A DNA stretch of 64,000 nt from contig JAHJOQ010000121.1 of NCBI GenBank assembly GCA_018820315.1, forward strand, positions 58,050-122,049, in the 5' to 3' direction. Made by a program: the position numbers and the translations under genes. Below, in pieces: positions 35,828 to 44,266 of the stretch (the first letter of the stretch is position 1; the number at the start of each line of letters is the position of its first letter). This stretch comes from Candidatus Zixiibacteriota bacterium. GTDB taxonomy: Bacteria > Zixibacteria > MSB-5A5 > JAABVY01 > JAHJOQ01. Under the pieces are notes generated by a model. It made no database searches and was not told the DNA's origin. It worked only from the letters and a program-made list of their open reading frames with translations.

Positions 35828-35945
35828 GGCTTGTTGAAAACCCCAAATGATGTCATTGCGATCGAAGCGTGGCAATCTTCGCATCTCACAATAGCCTTGA
35901 TTTACATAGAGATCGCCACGTCGCTTCGCTCCTCGCGATGACGAC
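35828..35945. repeat. Dispersed palindromic element, copy 1
   Basis: A 118-bp element whose ends are imperfect inverted repeats (GTCATTGCGATCGAAGCG at the left; CGCTTCGCTCCTCGCGATGAC at the right, reading inward). A nearly identical copy lies at 58567-58685, a diverged copy at about 51638-51732 and a half copy at 45501-45541. No coding capacity; it resembles widespread GTCATTGCGAG-type intergenic repeats. Confidence 0.8.
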
Positions 35946-36000
35946 GTTCCGCGGTCCGCAACTTTTTCGACAGGCCTGAAAAACGGTATCCAGCAGAAAT

Positions 36001-36052
36001 CGTCGAAACCACGCTTTGCGCTATGCGCATCGCTCCTGGGTTCGAACTACCT
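36001..36052. repeat. Second dispersed repeat family, copy 1
   Basis: The stretch beginning CGTCGAAACCACG and ending GGGTTCGAACTAC matches 46668-46718 (TTTCGAAACCACG ... GGGGTTCGACCTAC) over about 50 bases with a TGCGCT-rich centre. The ends GTCGAAACC and GGTTCGAAC are themselves inverted repeats. Confidence 0.6.
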
Positions 36053-36191
36053 CACTCCCGGACGAACGTCCGGGGCACAGAATCAAGCAAACTGGGCTAT
36101 CAATCTGCCGATATAGCTATTGAGAAATCGCTTGACAATAGCTGTATCCGGCATATTGTAGGGCGACTGTAACGGTATAACGGAGATATAG

Positions 36192-38330
36192 ATGACAGAG
36201 AATATCAAGAAACGCCCGGAACAACTCGATTACATATTCAGACCGAGATCAATCTCGGTAATTGGAGCTACTCCCCGCAAGGGTTCAATTGGCAGGGAGA
36301 TACTGCACAACCTCATCACGTATGAATTCAACGGCAAGATATTCCCGGTGAATCCGAATCACAGCGTCATTCATTCAATCAAGGCGTACTCCAGCATACT
36401 CGATGTGCCCGATTCTGTCGACTTGGCAGTGATCGTTGTGCCACGAGAATATGTCAGCGCGGTCGTGGATCAGTGCGGAGAGAAGGGAGTCAAGGGACTG
36501 GTCGTTATAACTGCCGGTTTCCGTGAGGTTGGACCTACAGGACTTCAACTCGAACAAGAGCTTATCGAGAAAGTCGATTATTGGGGTATGCGGATGATCG
36601 GCCCGAACTGCTTCGGGATCATAAACTCGAGTCCAAACATCATGATGGATGCCACGTTCTCGAAGATCTATCCGAAGAGCGGCAAGATCGGATTCCTGTC
36701 GCAGTCTGGTGCGCTGGGAGAGGCTATTCTTGCTCAGGCCACGGAGATGAACCTTGGTCTCTCGATGTTTGCCTCAATCGGGAATAAGGCGAATATAACC
36801 GGTAACGATCTGCTCGAATATTGGAAAGATGATCCTGATGTCGAGATCATTTTGATGTATCTCGAGAATTTCGGAAACCCGAGACGATTCACGGCTATCG
36901 CTCGTGAAGTTGCCAAGGTGAAACCGATCGTAGCTGTCAAATCTGGAACGACGACAAAAGGCGCTGCCGCAGCGTCATCGCATACCGGAGCTCTGGCTGG
37001 TGCCGAGGTTGCGGTCGATGCGTTGTTTGAACAGACCGGTGTGCTCCGGGTGTCATCAATTGAAGAGCTGTTCGATGCTGCTTCTGCATTGGCGAAGATG
37101 CCGGTACCGAAGGGCAATCGCGTCAGCATTGTGACGAATGCCGGCGGACCGGGTGTGCTTGCGACCGACGCACTCATAAATCTCGGGATGGAGATGCCGG
37201 AGTTTTCCGAAGAGACGAAGCAAGCGATCCGTCCACACATGCCGCCTGACGCTCCTATCAACAACCCACTCGATCTTGTGGCAGGTGCGGGACCGAAAGA
37301 GTTCAAGGCTGCGCTCGAAGCCGGGATTCAGGACCCCAATTTCGATTCGATGCTGTCGATTTTCGTTCCCCCCATCACTATCAATCAGATGGAAGTCGCA
37401 GAGGCGATTGTCGATGTCAAGAACCGATTCGACAGACCGCTATACGCCTGTTTCATGGGTGTGTCGTGGTATTCGCAGGGGTTCGAGCATCTCAAGGCAA
37501 ACGGCGTCCCTGCATATATTTTCCCTGAATCGATCGCACACGCCCTGGCTAGGATAGATAAATACCGGAGGTGGAGAGATCGCGATGAGGGTGTTCTTCC
37601 CAGTTACAAGGTCGATGGTGCGGTGGTTCGACGAATAATCAAGGAATCACTGCAACGAGGCGAGAAGGAAATCGTCGGAGAAGAGGCTCTTGCGATTCTC
37701 AATGCCTACGGAATTGCGATTGCACCGTACCAATATGCTAACTCTGCCGAAGAGGCTATCGAAGTCGCAGGCAAAGCCGGTTATCCGGTAGTCATGAAGG
37801 TCAACACTCCGAAAATATTGCACAAAACTGAATTCGGTGCTGTCAGAGTGGACCTTCGCGACAGCTCAGACGTTACATCCGCATGGCATCAGATGGAAGA
37901 GAAAGTGCGGTCGGAAATGGGCGGCCACGAGAAATTCTCAGTAGTTGTGCAGAAAATGGTCAAGGGAGGTGTCGAGACCGCAATCGGAATGTCGACTGAC
38001 CCGGCGTTCGGACCTCTCATAATGTTCGGTCTCGGCGGTGTATATGTCGAAATCATGAAGGATGTATCATTCCGTGTGAACCCGGTCACCGATATGGAAG
38101 CCCGCGAGATGGTTGAATCGTGCCAGGGATACAAGCTTTTAACCGGATTCCGTGGTTCCGAACCGGTCGATCTCGACCTGCTGACTGAGTCAATTCTCCG
38201 ACTTTCGATGCTTGTGACAGATTTCCATGAGATCGATGAATTCGATGTCAACCCGTTTATTATAGCGTCAAAGCGCGAAAACACTGCTGCTGTCGATGCT
38301 CGGTTTATAGTCAGGCCGACAACGCCTTAG
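36192..38330 (+). CDS. ADP-forming acetate/acyl-CoA ligase (fused alpha-beta acetyl-CoA synthetase)
   Basis: Converts acyl-CoA, ADP and phosphate to acid, CoA and ATP, giving substrate-level ATP in fermentative metabolism. Product of 712 aa; ATG with GGAGAT upstream. Domains in order: CoA-binding Rossmann domain (RPRSISVIGATPRKGSIGRE, residues 17-36), succinyl-CoA-synthetase-like domain with SQSGALGEAI and the phospho-His-type segment SSHTGALAGAEVAVD (about 262), then a flexible link and the ATP-grasp beta domain (AIAPYQYANSAEEAIEVAGK, GYPVVMKVNTPKILHKTE, VVVQKMVKGGVETAIGM, about 500-700). This is the fused architecture seen in many anaerobes. Acyl specificity cannot be told. Together with pyruvate phosphate dikinase it indicates a pyrophosphate/ADP-economising central metabolism. 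Confidence 0.93.
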   Translation: MTENIKKRPEQLDYIFRPRSISVIGATPRKGSIGREILHNLITYEFNGKIFPVNPNHSVIHSIKAYSSILDVPDSVDLAVIVVPREYVSAVVDQCGEKGVKGLVVITAGFREVGPTGLQLEQELIEKVDYWGMRMIGPNCFGIINSSPNIMMDATFSKIYPKSGKIGFLSQSGALGEAILAQATEMNLGLSMFASIGNKANITGNDLLEYWKDDPDVEIILMYLENFGNPRRFTAIAREVAKVKPIVAVKSGTTTKGAAAASSHTGALAGAEVAVDALFEQTGVLRVSSIEELFDAASALAKMPVPKGNRVSIVTNAGGPGVLATDALINLGMEMPEFSEETKQAIRPHMPPDAPINNPLDLVAGAGPKEFKAALEAGIQDPNFDSMLSIFVPPITINQMEVAEAIVDVKNRFDRPLYACFMGVSWYSQGFEHLKANGVPAYIFPESIAHALARIDKYRRWRDRDEGVLPSYKVDGAVVRRIIKESLQRGEKEIVGEEALAILNAYGIAIAPYQYANSAEEAIEVAGKAGYPVVMKVNTPKILHKTEFGAVRVDLRDSSDVTSAWHQMEEKVRSEMGGHEKFSVVVQKMVKGGVETAIGMSTDPAFGPLIMFGLGGVYVEIMKDVSFRVNPVTDMEAREMVESCQGYKLLTGFRGSEPVDLDLLTESILRLSMLVTDFHEIDEFDVNPFIIASKRENTAAVDARFIVRPTTP

Positions 38331-38358
38331 TACAAACTCCGAAGATCAATAAGATGCA

Positions 38359-38389
38359 CCGTCAGGACATTGCTTCCTGGCGGTCTTTT
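38359..38389 (+). terminator. Intrinsic terminator after the ADP-forming acyl-CoA ligase gene
   Basis: CCGTCAGGA (38359-38367) pairs with TCCTGGCGG (38375-38383) with one G-U pair and a 7-base loop, followed by TCTTTT. Confidence 0.78.
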
Positions 38390-38467
38390 CTTGCTGTTTC
38401 GCAGCTTATCAGTTATTATATAGTCCATGGAGCATTGGAATCACGGTCCTTATACATGGAGGTATTT

Positions 38468-39292
38468 ATGAAAAAGGCATCAATCAAATCAACGTCAAGG
38501 TTCATCCTGCTTCTGGCGATGATCGCCTTAGTAGCGTTGATCACGAGCGGATGCGGAACACAAGTTCCGTCCGGAAGCAGCGGCGTCAAGTATTTCAAAT
38601 TCGGTGATGGCACTGAGATGGGTAGAATCTACACGGAGGGGTTCAACTGGCACATGCCTTGGAATACGATCTTCGTCTATACCACCCAGACTCAGGAGAC
38701 CAAAGAGACTCTGAATGTGCTGTCAGCGGATGGTGCTACGATTCAGCTTGAGGTCTCGGTATGGTATCGCCCGATCAATGATAAGCTTGACAGTCTGCAG
38801 ATAACTGTCGGTCCTCGGTATCTTGAGGTAGTTATCAAGCCGGCGCTACGTGGCATTGCTCGCGGTACGTTGGGCCTCTATAGTCCGGAAGAAATCTACT
38901 CTACTAAGCGTGAAGAAATTGCGCTCAAGATCAGGGATGCAATGTATCTCGAGATGACAGAGAAGTTCATCGAAGTGCAAAATGTGATATTTAGAGACGT
39001 GATTCTCCCGAAGAAGATCACTGATGCTATCAATGACAAACTTGCTGCAGATCAGGACGCACAGCGCATGGAATTCGTGCTCAGGAAAGAAACTCAGGAG
39101 GCGGAGCGTAAGCGAATCGAGGCTAAGGGTATCTCCGATTTCCAGAAAATTGTATCATCGGGACTCACTCCTGAACTTCTGAAGTGGAAGGGAATCGAGG
39201 CGACCGAGAAACTCGCCGGGTCAGCGAATGCGAAGGTTGTGGTGATCGGGTCGGCCAAGGATGGACTGCCACTGATATTGGGCGGTAACTAG
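38468..39292 (+). CDS. SPFH/prohibitin-family lipoprotein
   Basis: Product of 274 aa. The ATG at 38468 has GGAGGT at 38458-38463; upstream in-frame starts overlap that site or a terminator. Residues 1-29 are a lipoprotein signal with lipobox ITSGC (Cys29), so the mature protein should be lipid-anchored. The SPFH (band 7) domain spans about 40-215: YTEGFNWHMPWNTIFVYTT, QLEVSVWYRPINDK, VIKPALRGIARGTLGLYSPE, FRDVILPKKITDAINDKL. A charged coiled-coil (about 205-245, LRKETQEAERKRIEAKG) follows, as in prohibitins. Membrane-scaffold oligomers are the known role of the family. Anchoring by a lipid rather than a helix is unusual and would place it in the periplasm or on the outer membrane. Confidence 0.88.
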   Translation: MKKASIKSTSRFILLLAMIALVALITSGCGTQVPSGSSGVKYFKFGDGTEMGRIYTEGFNWHMPWNTIFVYTTQTQETKETLNVLSADGATIQLEVSVWYRPINDKLDSLQITVGPRYLEVVIKPALRGIARGTLGLYSPEEIYSTKREEIALKIRDAMYLEMTEKFIEVQNVIFRDVILPKKITDAINDKLAADQDAQRMEFVLRKETQEAERKRIEAKGISDFQKIVSSGLTPELLKWKGIEATEKLAGSANAKVVVIGSAKDGLPLILGGN

Positions 39293-39310
39293 ATTTCGTA
39301 TGTTTTCGGT

Positions 39311-39341
39311 GTGTTTGGCGTACGTCTACGTACGCCAACAC
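39311..39341 (+). terminator. Long hairpin after the SPFH lipoprotein gene
   Basis: TGGCGTACG (39316-39324) pairs with CGTACGCCA (39329-39337), extended by GTGT/ACAC. It begins 19 bases after the stop; there is no T-run, so terminator function is uncertain. Confidence 0.45.
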
Positions 39342-39404
39342 AGCCTTGTCGGTGAACGAGGAGGTACGCCGACCGCACGATTGAGAGCAATAGTCGTCAA
39401 ATGC

Positions 39405-39430
39405 GCTGTCAGGAATCCCTTCCTGACAGC
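39405..39430. repeat. GCTGTCAGGAA hairpin, copy 1
   Basis: GCTGTCAGGAA (39405-39415) and TTCCTGACAGC (39420-39430) form a perfect 11-bp stem with loop TCCC. Related stems occur at 45826-45851 and as a half site near 45889-45900. It lies mid-spacer (39293-39654) where no gene is seen. Confidence 0.6.
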
Positions 39431-39654
39431 CGTTGCCACGGCTGCTCCAAGAGATGACTCCTCTGATCCTATGAGACAATCTCAGGACTTCTGCTGCACA
39501 TTGAACGATGCTAGGGAATATTCTTGACAAAACTGGTGGCAAATACAGTTGTATAAGTATAAAGGGCTTGTAACCGGCATCTCATGAAACTCAACTGCCC
39601 TCTTGTCGTATACAGACTCATGGACCAACAGACTGCTTTATCGGGAGAAATGCA

Positions 39655-40746
39655 ATGTTCAAGAAAATAACGATTATAGCCGTGATTGTATTAGTGGTAG
39701 CCACCGCCATCTTCTTTGTCTTTTCCGGTTCATCATCCAGTAATGAGCAGGAATTCACTTTGAAAACAGTCGAGAAGGGAAATGTAGTCGACAAGGCAAT
39801 GGCTATAGGCCAGATCGAGCCAGAGCACGAAGTCATGGTCAAGTCTCAGATCTCCGGCATTGTCTCGAAGATGTATGCTGATGTCGGAGACAGAGTCGAA
39901 GTCGGTGATCCGCTGTTTGACATCGCCCCGCAGCCGACCCCGATCGAGTTCGCCGAAGCAAAGAGACAGGTTGAGCTAAGCGCGGTTAGCTTCGAAAATG
40001 CCGAGAAGAACTACAATCGCGTGAAGGGGATGTTTGAGAAGAACCTTGTTTCTGAGAGTGATCTCGACGACGCTCAGAATACTTACGAGCAGGCAGCCGT
40101 CCAGATCAATTCTGCGAAGGAGAAGTTATCGTTGATCGAGAAGGGGAAGACGCAGATTGCGGGACGTACGGTCGAGAATGTGATTCGGTCGCCAATTACC
40201 GGTATGATCCTGCAGAGGAATGTCGAAGAGGGCGATCCGGTCGTGCCGTTGACCTCATATCAATCCGGCACCGAGTTGATGACTCTCGCTCAAATGGATG
40301 ATCTGATATTTCGCGGAACAGTCGATGAGATTGATGTCGGAAAACTGAAGCAGGATATGGAAGTGCAGCTTCAGATCGGCGCGATTCCTAAAGATACGAT
40401 CCATGGAATACTGCGCAGAATATCTCCCAAAGCACGCAAGCAGGACAACACGACGGTATTCGATGTCGAGGTGACGATAACCTCAACGACTGAGAGTGTT
40501 TTGCGAGCCGGGTATTCGGCGAACGCCGAGGTAATTGTTGCGCAGAAGGACAGTGTTCTGGTCGTTCCCGAAAGACTCGTGACTTTTACAGATGATTCAA
40601 CATTTGTCGATATTCAGGATTCGACGGGTGGAGTTGTGCAGCATCCGGTAGAGGTAGGGCTCTCGGATGGAATTTACATTGAAATAGTCTCTGGCCTTGA
40701 AGAGGGGCAGGAAATCGTAGAGAAGCCTCCGAAGACGATCGAATGA
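39655..40746 (+). CDS. MacA/HlyD-type periplasmic adaptor of an ABC export system
   Basis: Membrane-fusion protein of 363 aa that should connect the inner-membrane ABC permeases to an outer-membrane channel. A short N-terminal anchor (ITIIAVIVLVVATAIFFVF, residues 4-22), the lipoyl-like half motif VMVKSQISGIVSKMYADVGD with VEVGDPLFDI, a helical hairpin (about 100-165), the second half VIRSPITGMILQRNVEEGD, and beta-barrel domains ending with VSGLEEGQEIV mark the MacA subfamily. GGGAGA precedes the start. First gene of a four-gene operon; no TolC-like channel gene is in the window. Confidence 0.92.
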   Translation: MFKKITIIAVIVLVVATAIFFVFSGSSSSNEQEFTLKTVEKGNVVDKAMAIGQIEPEHEVMVKSQISGIVSKMYADVGDRVEVGDPLFDIAPQPTPIEFAEAKRQVELSAVSFENAEKNYNRVKGMFEKNLVSESDLDDAQNTYEQAAVQINSAKEKLSLIEKGKTQIAGRTVENVIRSPITGMILQRNVEEGDPVVPLTSYQSGTELMTLAQMDDLIFRGTVDEIDVGKLKQDMEVQLQIGAIPKDTIHGILRRISPKARKQDNTTVFDVEVTITSTTESVLRAGYSANAEVIVAQKDSVLVVPERLVTFTDDSTFVDIQDSTGGVVQHPVEVGLSDGIYIEIVSGLEEGQEIVEKPPKTIE

Positions 40747-40753
40747 GTCTACC

Positions 40754-41983
40754 ATGTATTTGATGTTCGTACGACAGATATTCCGGGATATGCGTGGCCA
40801 GAAGCTCCGTTCAGCTTTGACGCTGTTCGGAATATTCTGGGGCACATCCGCGTTGATTCTCCTCGGTGCATTCGGACATGGAATCCATGCTAACCAGGTA
40901 AAGCAGTTTAATGGTCTCGGTGAGCATATCGTGATCATGTGGCCGGGACGTACATCGATATCTTACGAAGGGCTCCCAAAAGGGAGATCTGTCTATCTCA
41001 GAGATTCTGATGTTGAGCTGCTCAGATCTCAAGTGCCGGAGCTTCAGAGCATTTCACTCGAATATCAAAACTGGAGCATACCTGTTCGGCGCGACAAGGT
41101 CATACTCTCATCACAGGTTGCCGGTGTAGCGCCCGAATATGGAGACATGCGGAATGTGATTCCTGACAGAGGAGGACGGTTCCTCAACGATCTCGATCTA
41201 CGCCTCAAGCGTCGGGTTTGCTTTCTTGGTAATGACTTGAAGAATGATCTCTTTGGAGATGATGATGCAGTCGGGCAGATGATCGAGATCAGTGGCGTGC
41301 CGTTCACCGTGATCGGCGTCATGATCAAGAAAGGTCAGGATTCATCATACAGCGGCAGGGATGAGGACAAAGTATTCATGCCATATTCGACTTCGGCAAT
41401 GATGTTTGGACATACACTTGCTGATGTTGTCGTCTGGAGAGCTAAATCTCTCAAGGTTCACGAAGTAGCAAAAGAGAAGATAGCGGCAGTCCTCGGGAAG
41501 AAGCACAAATTTGATCCATCTGACAAAGAAGCGATTTCACTTTGGGACACTACAGAGGCGATGGATTTTTTCGATTCGTTTTTCTGGGGATTCAGGATAT
41601 TCCTGCTGATGATCTCGTTTGCAACATTGGTCGTTGGTGGGATAGGCGTGGCAAATATCATGTACGTAGTCGTCAAGGAGAGATCGCGCGAGATCGGTCT
41701 TAAGATGTCTCTCGGCGCCAAAAGAGGTTTCGTGCTGGTGCAGTTTCTCTGCGAAACGCTCCTGATTACGTTCATCGGGGGAGTCTCCGGTTTCTTGTTC
41801 GCGATGACTCTCATAGAGATTTTCCCGTCGTTTAATCTCGAGGAGTACGTCGGTGTACCGAGTGTTTCGACAGTCGAGGCAATAGTCTCTGTCAGCTTAC
41901 TCATGCTAATCGGCCTTCTGGCAGGGTTTTTCCCGGCAAGGCGAGCCGCCAGTCTAAACCCGGTTCAGTCACTGAAGATGTAA
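40754..41983 (+). CDS. MacB-like ABC transporter permease (first of two)
   Basis: Inner-membrane FtsX/MacB-type permease of 409 aa, eight bases after the adaptor. One N-terminal span (LRSALTLFGIFWGTSALILL) leads into a large periplasmic MacB core domain (about 45-270, VAGVAPEYGDMRNVIPDRGG, FTVIGVMIKKGQD), followed by three spans with GGIGVANIMYVVVKERSREI and IGLLAGFFPARRAASLNPVQ. Unlike E. coli MacB it has no fused ATPase; the ATPase is a separate gene at 43270. Probably forms a heterodimer with the next gene product. Confidence 0.9.
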   Translation: MYLMFVRQIFRDMRGQKLRSALTLFGIFWGTSALILLGAFGHGIHANQVKQFNGLGEHIVIMWPGRTSISYEGLPKGRSVYLRDSDVELLRSQVPELQSISLEYQNWSIPVRRDKVILSSQVAGVAPEYGDMRNVIPDRGGRFLNDLDLRLKRRVCFLGNDLKNDLFGDDDAVGQMIEISGVPFTVIGVMIKKGQDSSYSGRDEDKVFMPYSTSAMMFGHTLADVVVWRAKSLKVHEVAKEKIAAVLGKKHKFDPSDKEAISLWDTTEAMDFFDSFFWGFRIFLLMISFATLVVGGIGVANIMYVVVKERSREIGLKMSLGAKRGFVLVQFLCETLLITFIGGVSGFLFAMTLIEIFPSFNLEEYVGVPSVSTVEAIVSVSLLMLIGLLAGFFPARRAASLNPVQSLKM

Positions 41984-41985
41984 CG

Positions 41986-43257
41986 ATGCTAGGGAATATT
42001 AAACTCATAGTCCGCCTGTTCTTGAGAGAGCTGAAGAGCCAGAAGCTCAGGATGTCGCTGACGATTCTCGCGATTATCTGGGGCACACTTTCGATTACGA
42101 TGCTGATGGCGTTTGGCGAAGGGCTCCGGCGGCAACTTGCTATTAACAGGAAGGGACTCGGTGATGGCATTCTGATTCTGTGGGGCGGCCAGACCGAGAA
42201 ACCGTACAAGGGACTCCCACGAGGACGTCAAATCAGATTTGCATCGGACGATATCGACTTCATCAAGAAACAGATACCTGAACTCGGAGCGGTAGGTGGC
42301 GAGTTCATAACATGGGGCCGTGAGATTACATATGGCGACAAGACCGTGAACGCGAAAGTGAATGGCGTAATGCCGGAGTACGAGTTCATGCGCTCCCTGT
42401 ATGCTCAGGAGGGGGGGCGATTCTTCAACAGACTAGATATGGAGCACAAACGGAGAGTCGTGTTCCTCGGAAACGAGATGCGCGACGATCTGTTCGGAGA
42501 GCCCGAGTCGCCAGATTATGTCGATCCGATAGGCAAAGTCATCACTATCAGCGATGTCCAGTTCACGGTTATCGGAATTATGCAGAAGAAGCAACAGATG
42601 GGGATGTATTCCGGTCCCGACTGGAATACTGCCTTCATTCCGTTGACCACTTTCGAGACAATGTACTCGCGACGCACGCTGAGCAACATGGTGCTCAAAC
42701 CGCGCGATATTAAACAGGTGGACTATGTTAAAGACAGGCTCTATCAGGTGATGAGCGGCAAATATCAGTTTCATCCCGATGATAAACGCGCCCTTTCGAT
42801 CTGGGATGTGATCGAGACGGCCGAGGTCATGAACAAAGTTATGATTGGAATGCAGATATTCTTCGGCATAATCGGCGGGCTGACTCTTCTTGTAGCTGGA
42901 GTCGGTGTCGCGAATATTATGTATGTCGCCGTTCGCGAACGAACGGCCGAGATCGGCGTGAAGATGGCTATGGGAGCGAAGCGTGGTCAGATCATGACGC
43001 AGTTCATGCTCGAAGCTGTGTTGATCGCTGGAATCGGAGGAGGCATGGGGCTGCTGATCTCGTATACAATAGCTGGCGTTCTTGGCATGATTCCGATGGA
43101 CAGTGATGCGATGCAGTGGCTCGGCAAGCCGACAATATCGATGCCGATTGCGATGACAACCATATCCGTGCTGGCAATGATTGGACTTGTGTCCGGTTTC
43201 TTCCCCGCAAGGCGTGCAGCCTCGGTGAATCCGGTCGAGTCTTTGAGATACGAGTAG
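41986..43257 (+). CDS. MacB-like ABC transporter permease (second of two)
   Basis: Product of 423 aa, two bases after the preceding permease gene and clearly paralogous to it: N-terminal LRMSLTILAIIWGTLSITML, periplasmic core with VNGVMPEYEFMRSLYAQEGG and FTVIGIMQKKQQM, three C-terminal spans with VGVANIMYVAVRERTAEI and LVSGFFPARRAASVNPVESL. The two periplasmic cores differ substantially, which argues for two non-equivalent halves of one transporter. Confidence 0.9.
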   Translation: MLGNIKLIVRLFLRELKSQKLRMSLTILAIIWGTLSITMLMAFGEGLRRQLAINRKGLGDGILILWGGQTEKPYKGLPRGRQIRFASDDIDFIKKQIPELGAVGGEFITWGREITYGDKTVNAKVNGVMPEYEFMRSLYAQEGGRFFNRLDMEHKRRVVFLGNEMRDDLFGEPESPDYVDPIGKVITISDVQFTVIGIMQKKQQMGMYSGPDWNTAFIPLTTFETMYSRRTLSNMVLKPRDIKQVDYVKDRLYQVMSGKYQFHPDDKRALSIWDVIETAEVMNKVMIGMQIFFGIIGGLTLLVAGVGVANIMYVAVRERTAEIGVKMAMGAKRGQIMTQFMLEAVLIAGIGGGMGLLISYTIAGVLGMIPMDSDAMQWLGKPTISMPIAMTTISVLAMIGLVSGFFPARRAASVNPVESLRYE

Positions 43258-43269
43258 CGAGGTGCTGAC

Positions 43270-43995
43270 ATGATCAAAATGACTGGAATACAGAAGATCT
43301 ACGCGAAGGGCAAGATGAAAGTTATGGCGCTTAGAGGCGTTGACGTCGAAATCGATGCTGGTGAGTTTGTTTCTATTGTTGGACCGTCCGGATCCGGGAA
43401 ATCGACACTCATGAATATCGCAGGATGCCTTGACGTGCCATCAGAAGGCGTTTATGAACTCGACGGCGAGCCGGTTGAAGGGCTGAATATGTCGCGGCTG
43501 GCCGAGATAAGAAACAAGAAAGTCGGATTCGTATTCCAGAACTTCAATCTGCTGCCTTATGCCACCGCTTTCGAAAATGTCGAGCTGCCGATGATATTTG
43601 GACGGATTCCGACAAAGACCCGCCGCAGTCGCACCACGGAGCTGCTCGAAAAAGTCGGCCTCAGCGACCGGATGGACCACAAGCCGACAGAGCTTTCCGG
43701 CGGTGAGATGCAGCGCGTCGCTATCGCGCGCGCGCTGTCGAATCAACCGAAGCTCATCCTCGCCGACGAACCGACCGGCAATCTCGATTCAACATCTGGC
43801 GCTGCGATTATCGATCTCTTCGAAGAACTGTGGCGGACAGGCACTACGATTCTGATGATTACTCACGATTCTACCGTGGCGTCGCGCACGAATCGCGTGG
43901 TCTTCTTGAAAGATGGTCTGGTTGTAACGAATGCTTCAGATATGGCTCGGGATATGAAGACATTCAAAGCGAGAAAGCGTCTCGACGCAATGTAG
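43270..43995 (+). CDS. ABC transporter ATPase, MacB/LolD type
   Basis: Cytoplasmic ATPase of 241 aa that would drive the two permeases upstream. Walker A GPSGSGKST (about residues 40-48), Q-loop VFQNFNLLP, signature LSGGEMQR (about 143), Walker B LILADEPTGNLDS and switch His in ITHDS are all present. GAGGTG precedes the ATG. The operon ends at the terminator at 44046. Substrate unknown; MacAB-type systems export peptides, macrolides or lipid-linked molecules. Confidence 0.95.
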   Translation: MIKMTGIQKIYAKGKMKVMALRGVDVEIDAGEFVSIVGPSGSGKSTLMNIAGCLDVPSEGVYELDGEPVEGLNMSRLAEIRNKKVGFVFQNFNLLPYATAFENVELPMIFGRIPTKTRRSRTTELLEKVGLSDRMDHKPTELSGGEMQRVAIARALSNQPKLILADEPTGNLDSTSGAAIIDLFEELWRTGTTILMITHDSTVASRTNRVVFLKDGLVVTNASDMARDMKTFKARKRLDAM

Positions 43996-44045
43996 ATAGC
44001 TTGCACCGCGTCATTACTTGGCGACGGCCGGACTTTGTATATGCC

Positions 44046-44078
44046 CGTCGGGGAGAAATCCCCGGCGATTTTGTTTTG
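44046..44078 (+). terminator. Intrinsic terminator of the MacA/permease/ATPase operon
   Basis: CGTCGGGGA (44046-44054) pairs with TCCCCGGCG (44059-44067) around GAAA with one G-U pair, followed by ATTTTGTTTTG. Confidence 0.82.
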
Positions 44079-44132
44079 ATGCGAAGCAAATAGACAATAG
44101 AGAAGTCATTGAGGTGACAGGAACTTCAACGA

Positions 44133-44255
44133 CTACTCATCAAACGCCGCCGGCTCTTCCCATAGATTGAACATGAAACCAAACGGGTCGCGGATGTAGT
44201 TGTCTTTGCCTTGGGCATTGCAAGTCATGACACCGCCAATGCGCCTCCAACCTAA
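44133..44255 (-). pseudogene. C-terminal remnant of a VOC/glyoxalase-family gene
   Basis: Reading the minus strand from 44255 to the stop at 44133-44135 gives about 40 codons including YIRDPFGFMFNLWEEP, which matches the end of VOC (glyoxalase/bleomycin-resistance) domains, where RDPxGNxFxLxE is usual. A stop codon lies just upstream and the rest of the domain (about 80 residues) is missing. Flanked by the operon terminator and the HD gene. Confidence 0.55.
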
Positions 44256-44266
44256 AGCGAATCAAA

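Noticed and set aside
36030..36060. GGTTCGAACTACC block resembling a tRNA T-arm
   Set aside because: No acceptor stem, D-arm or anticodon arm can be folded around it; it belongs to a dispersed repeat also present at 46668.
39524..39557. TTGACA at 39524 with TATAAG at 39552 as a promoter for the export operon
   Set aside because: The spacing of 22 bases is too long for a sigma-70 promoter, and shifting the -10 gives poor matches; the real promoter is undetermined.
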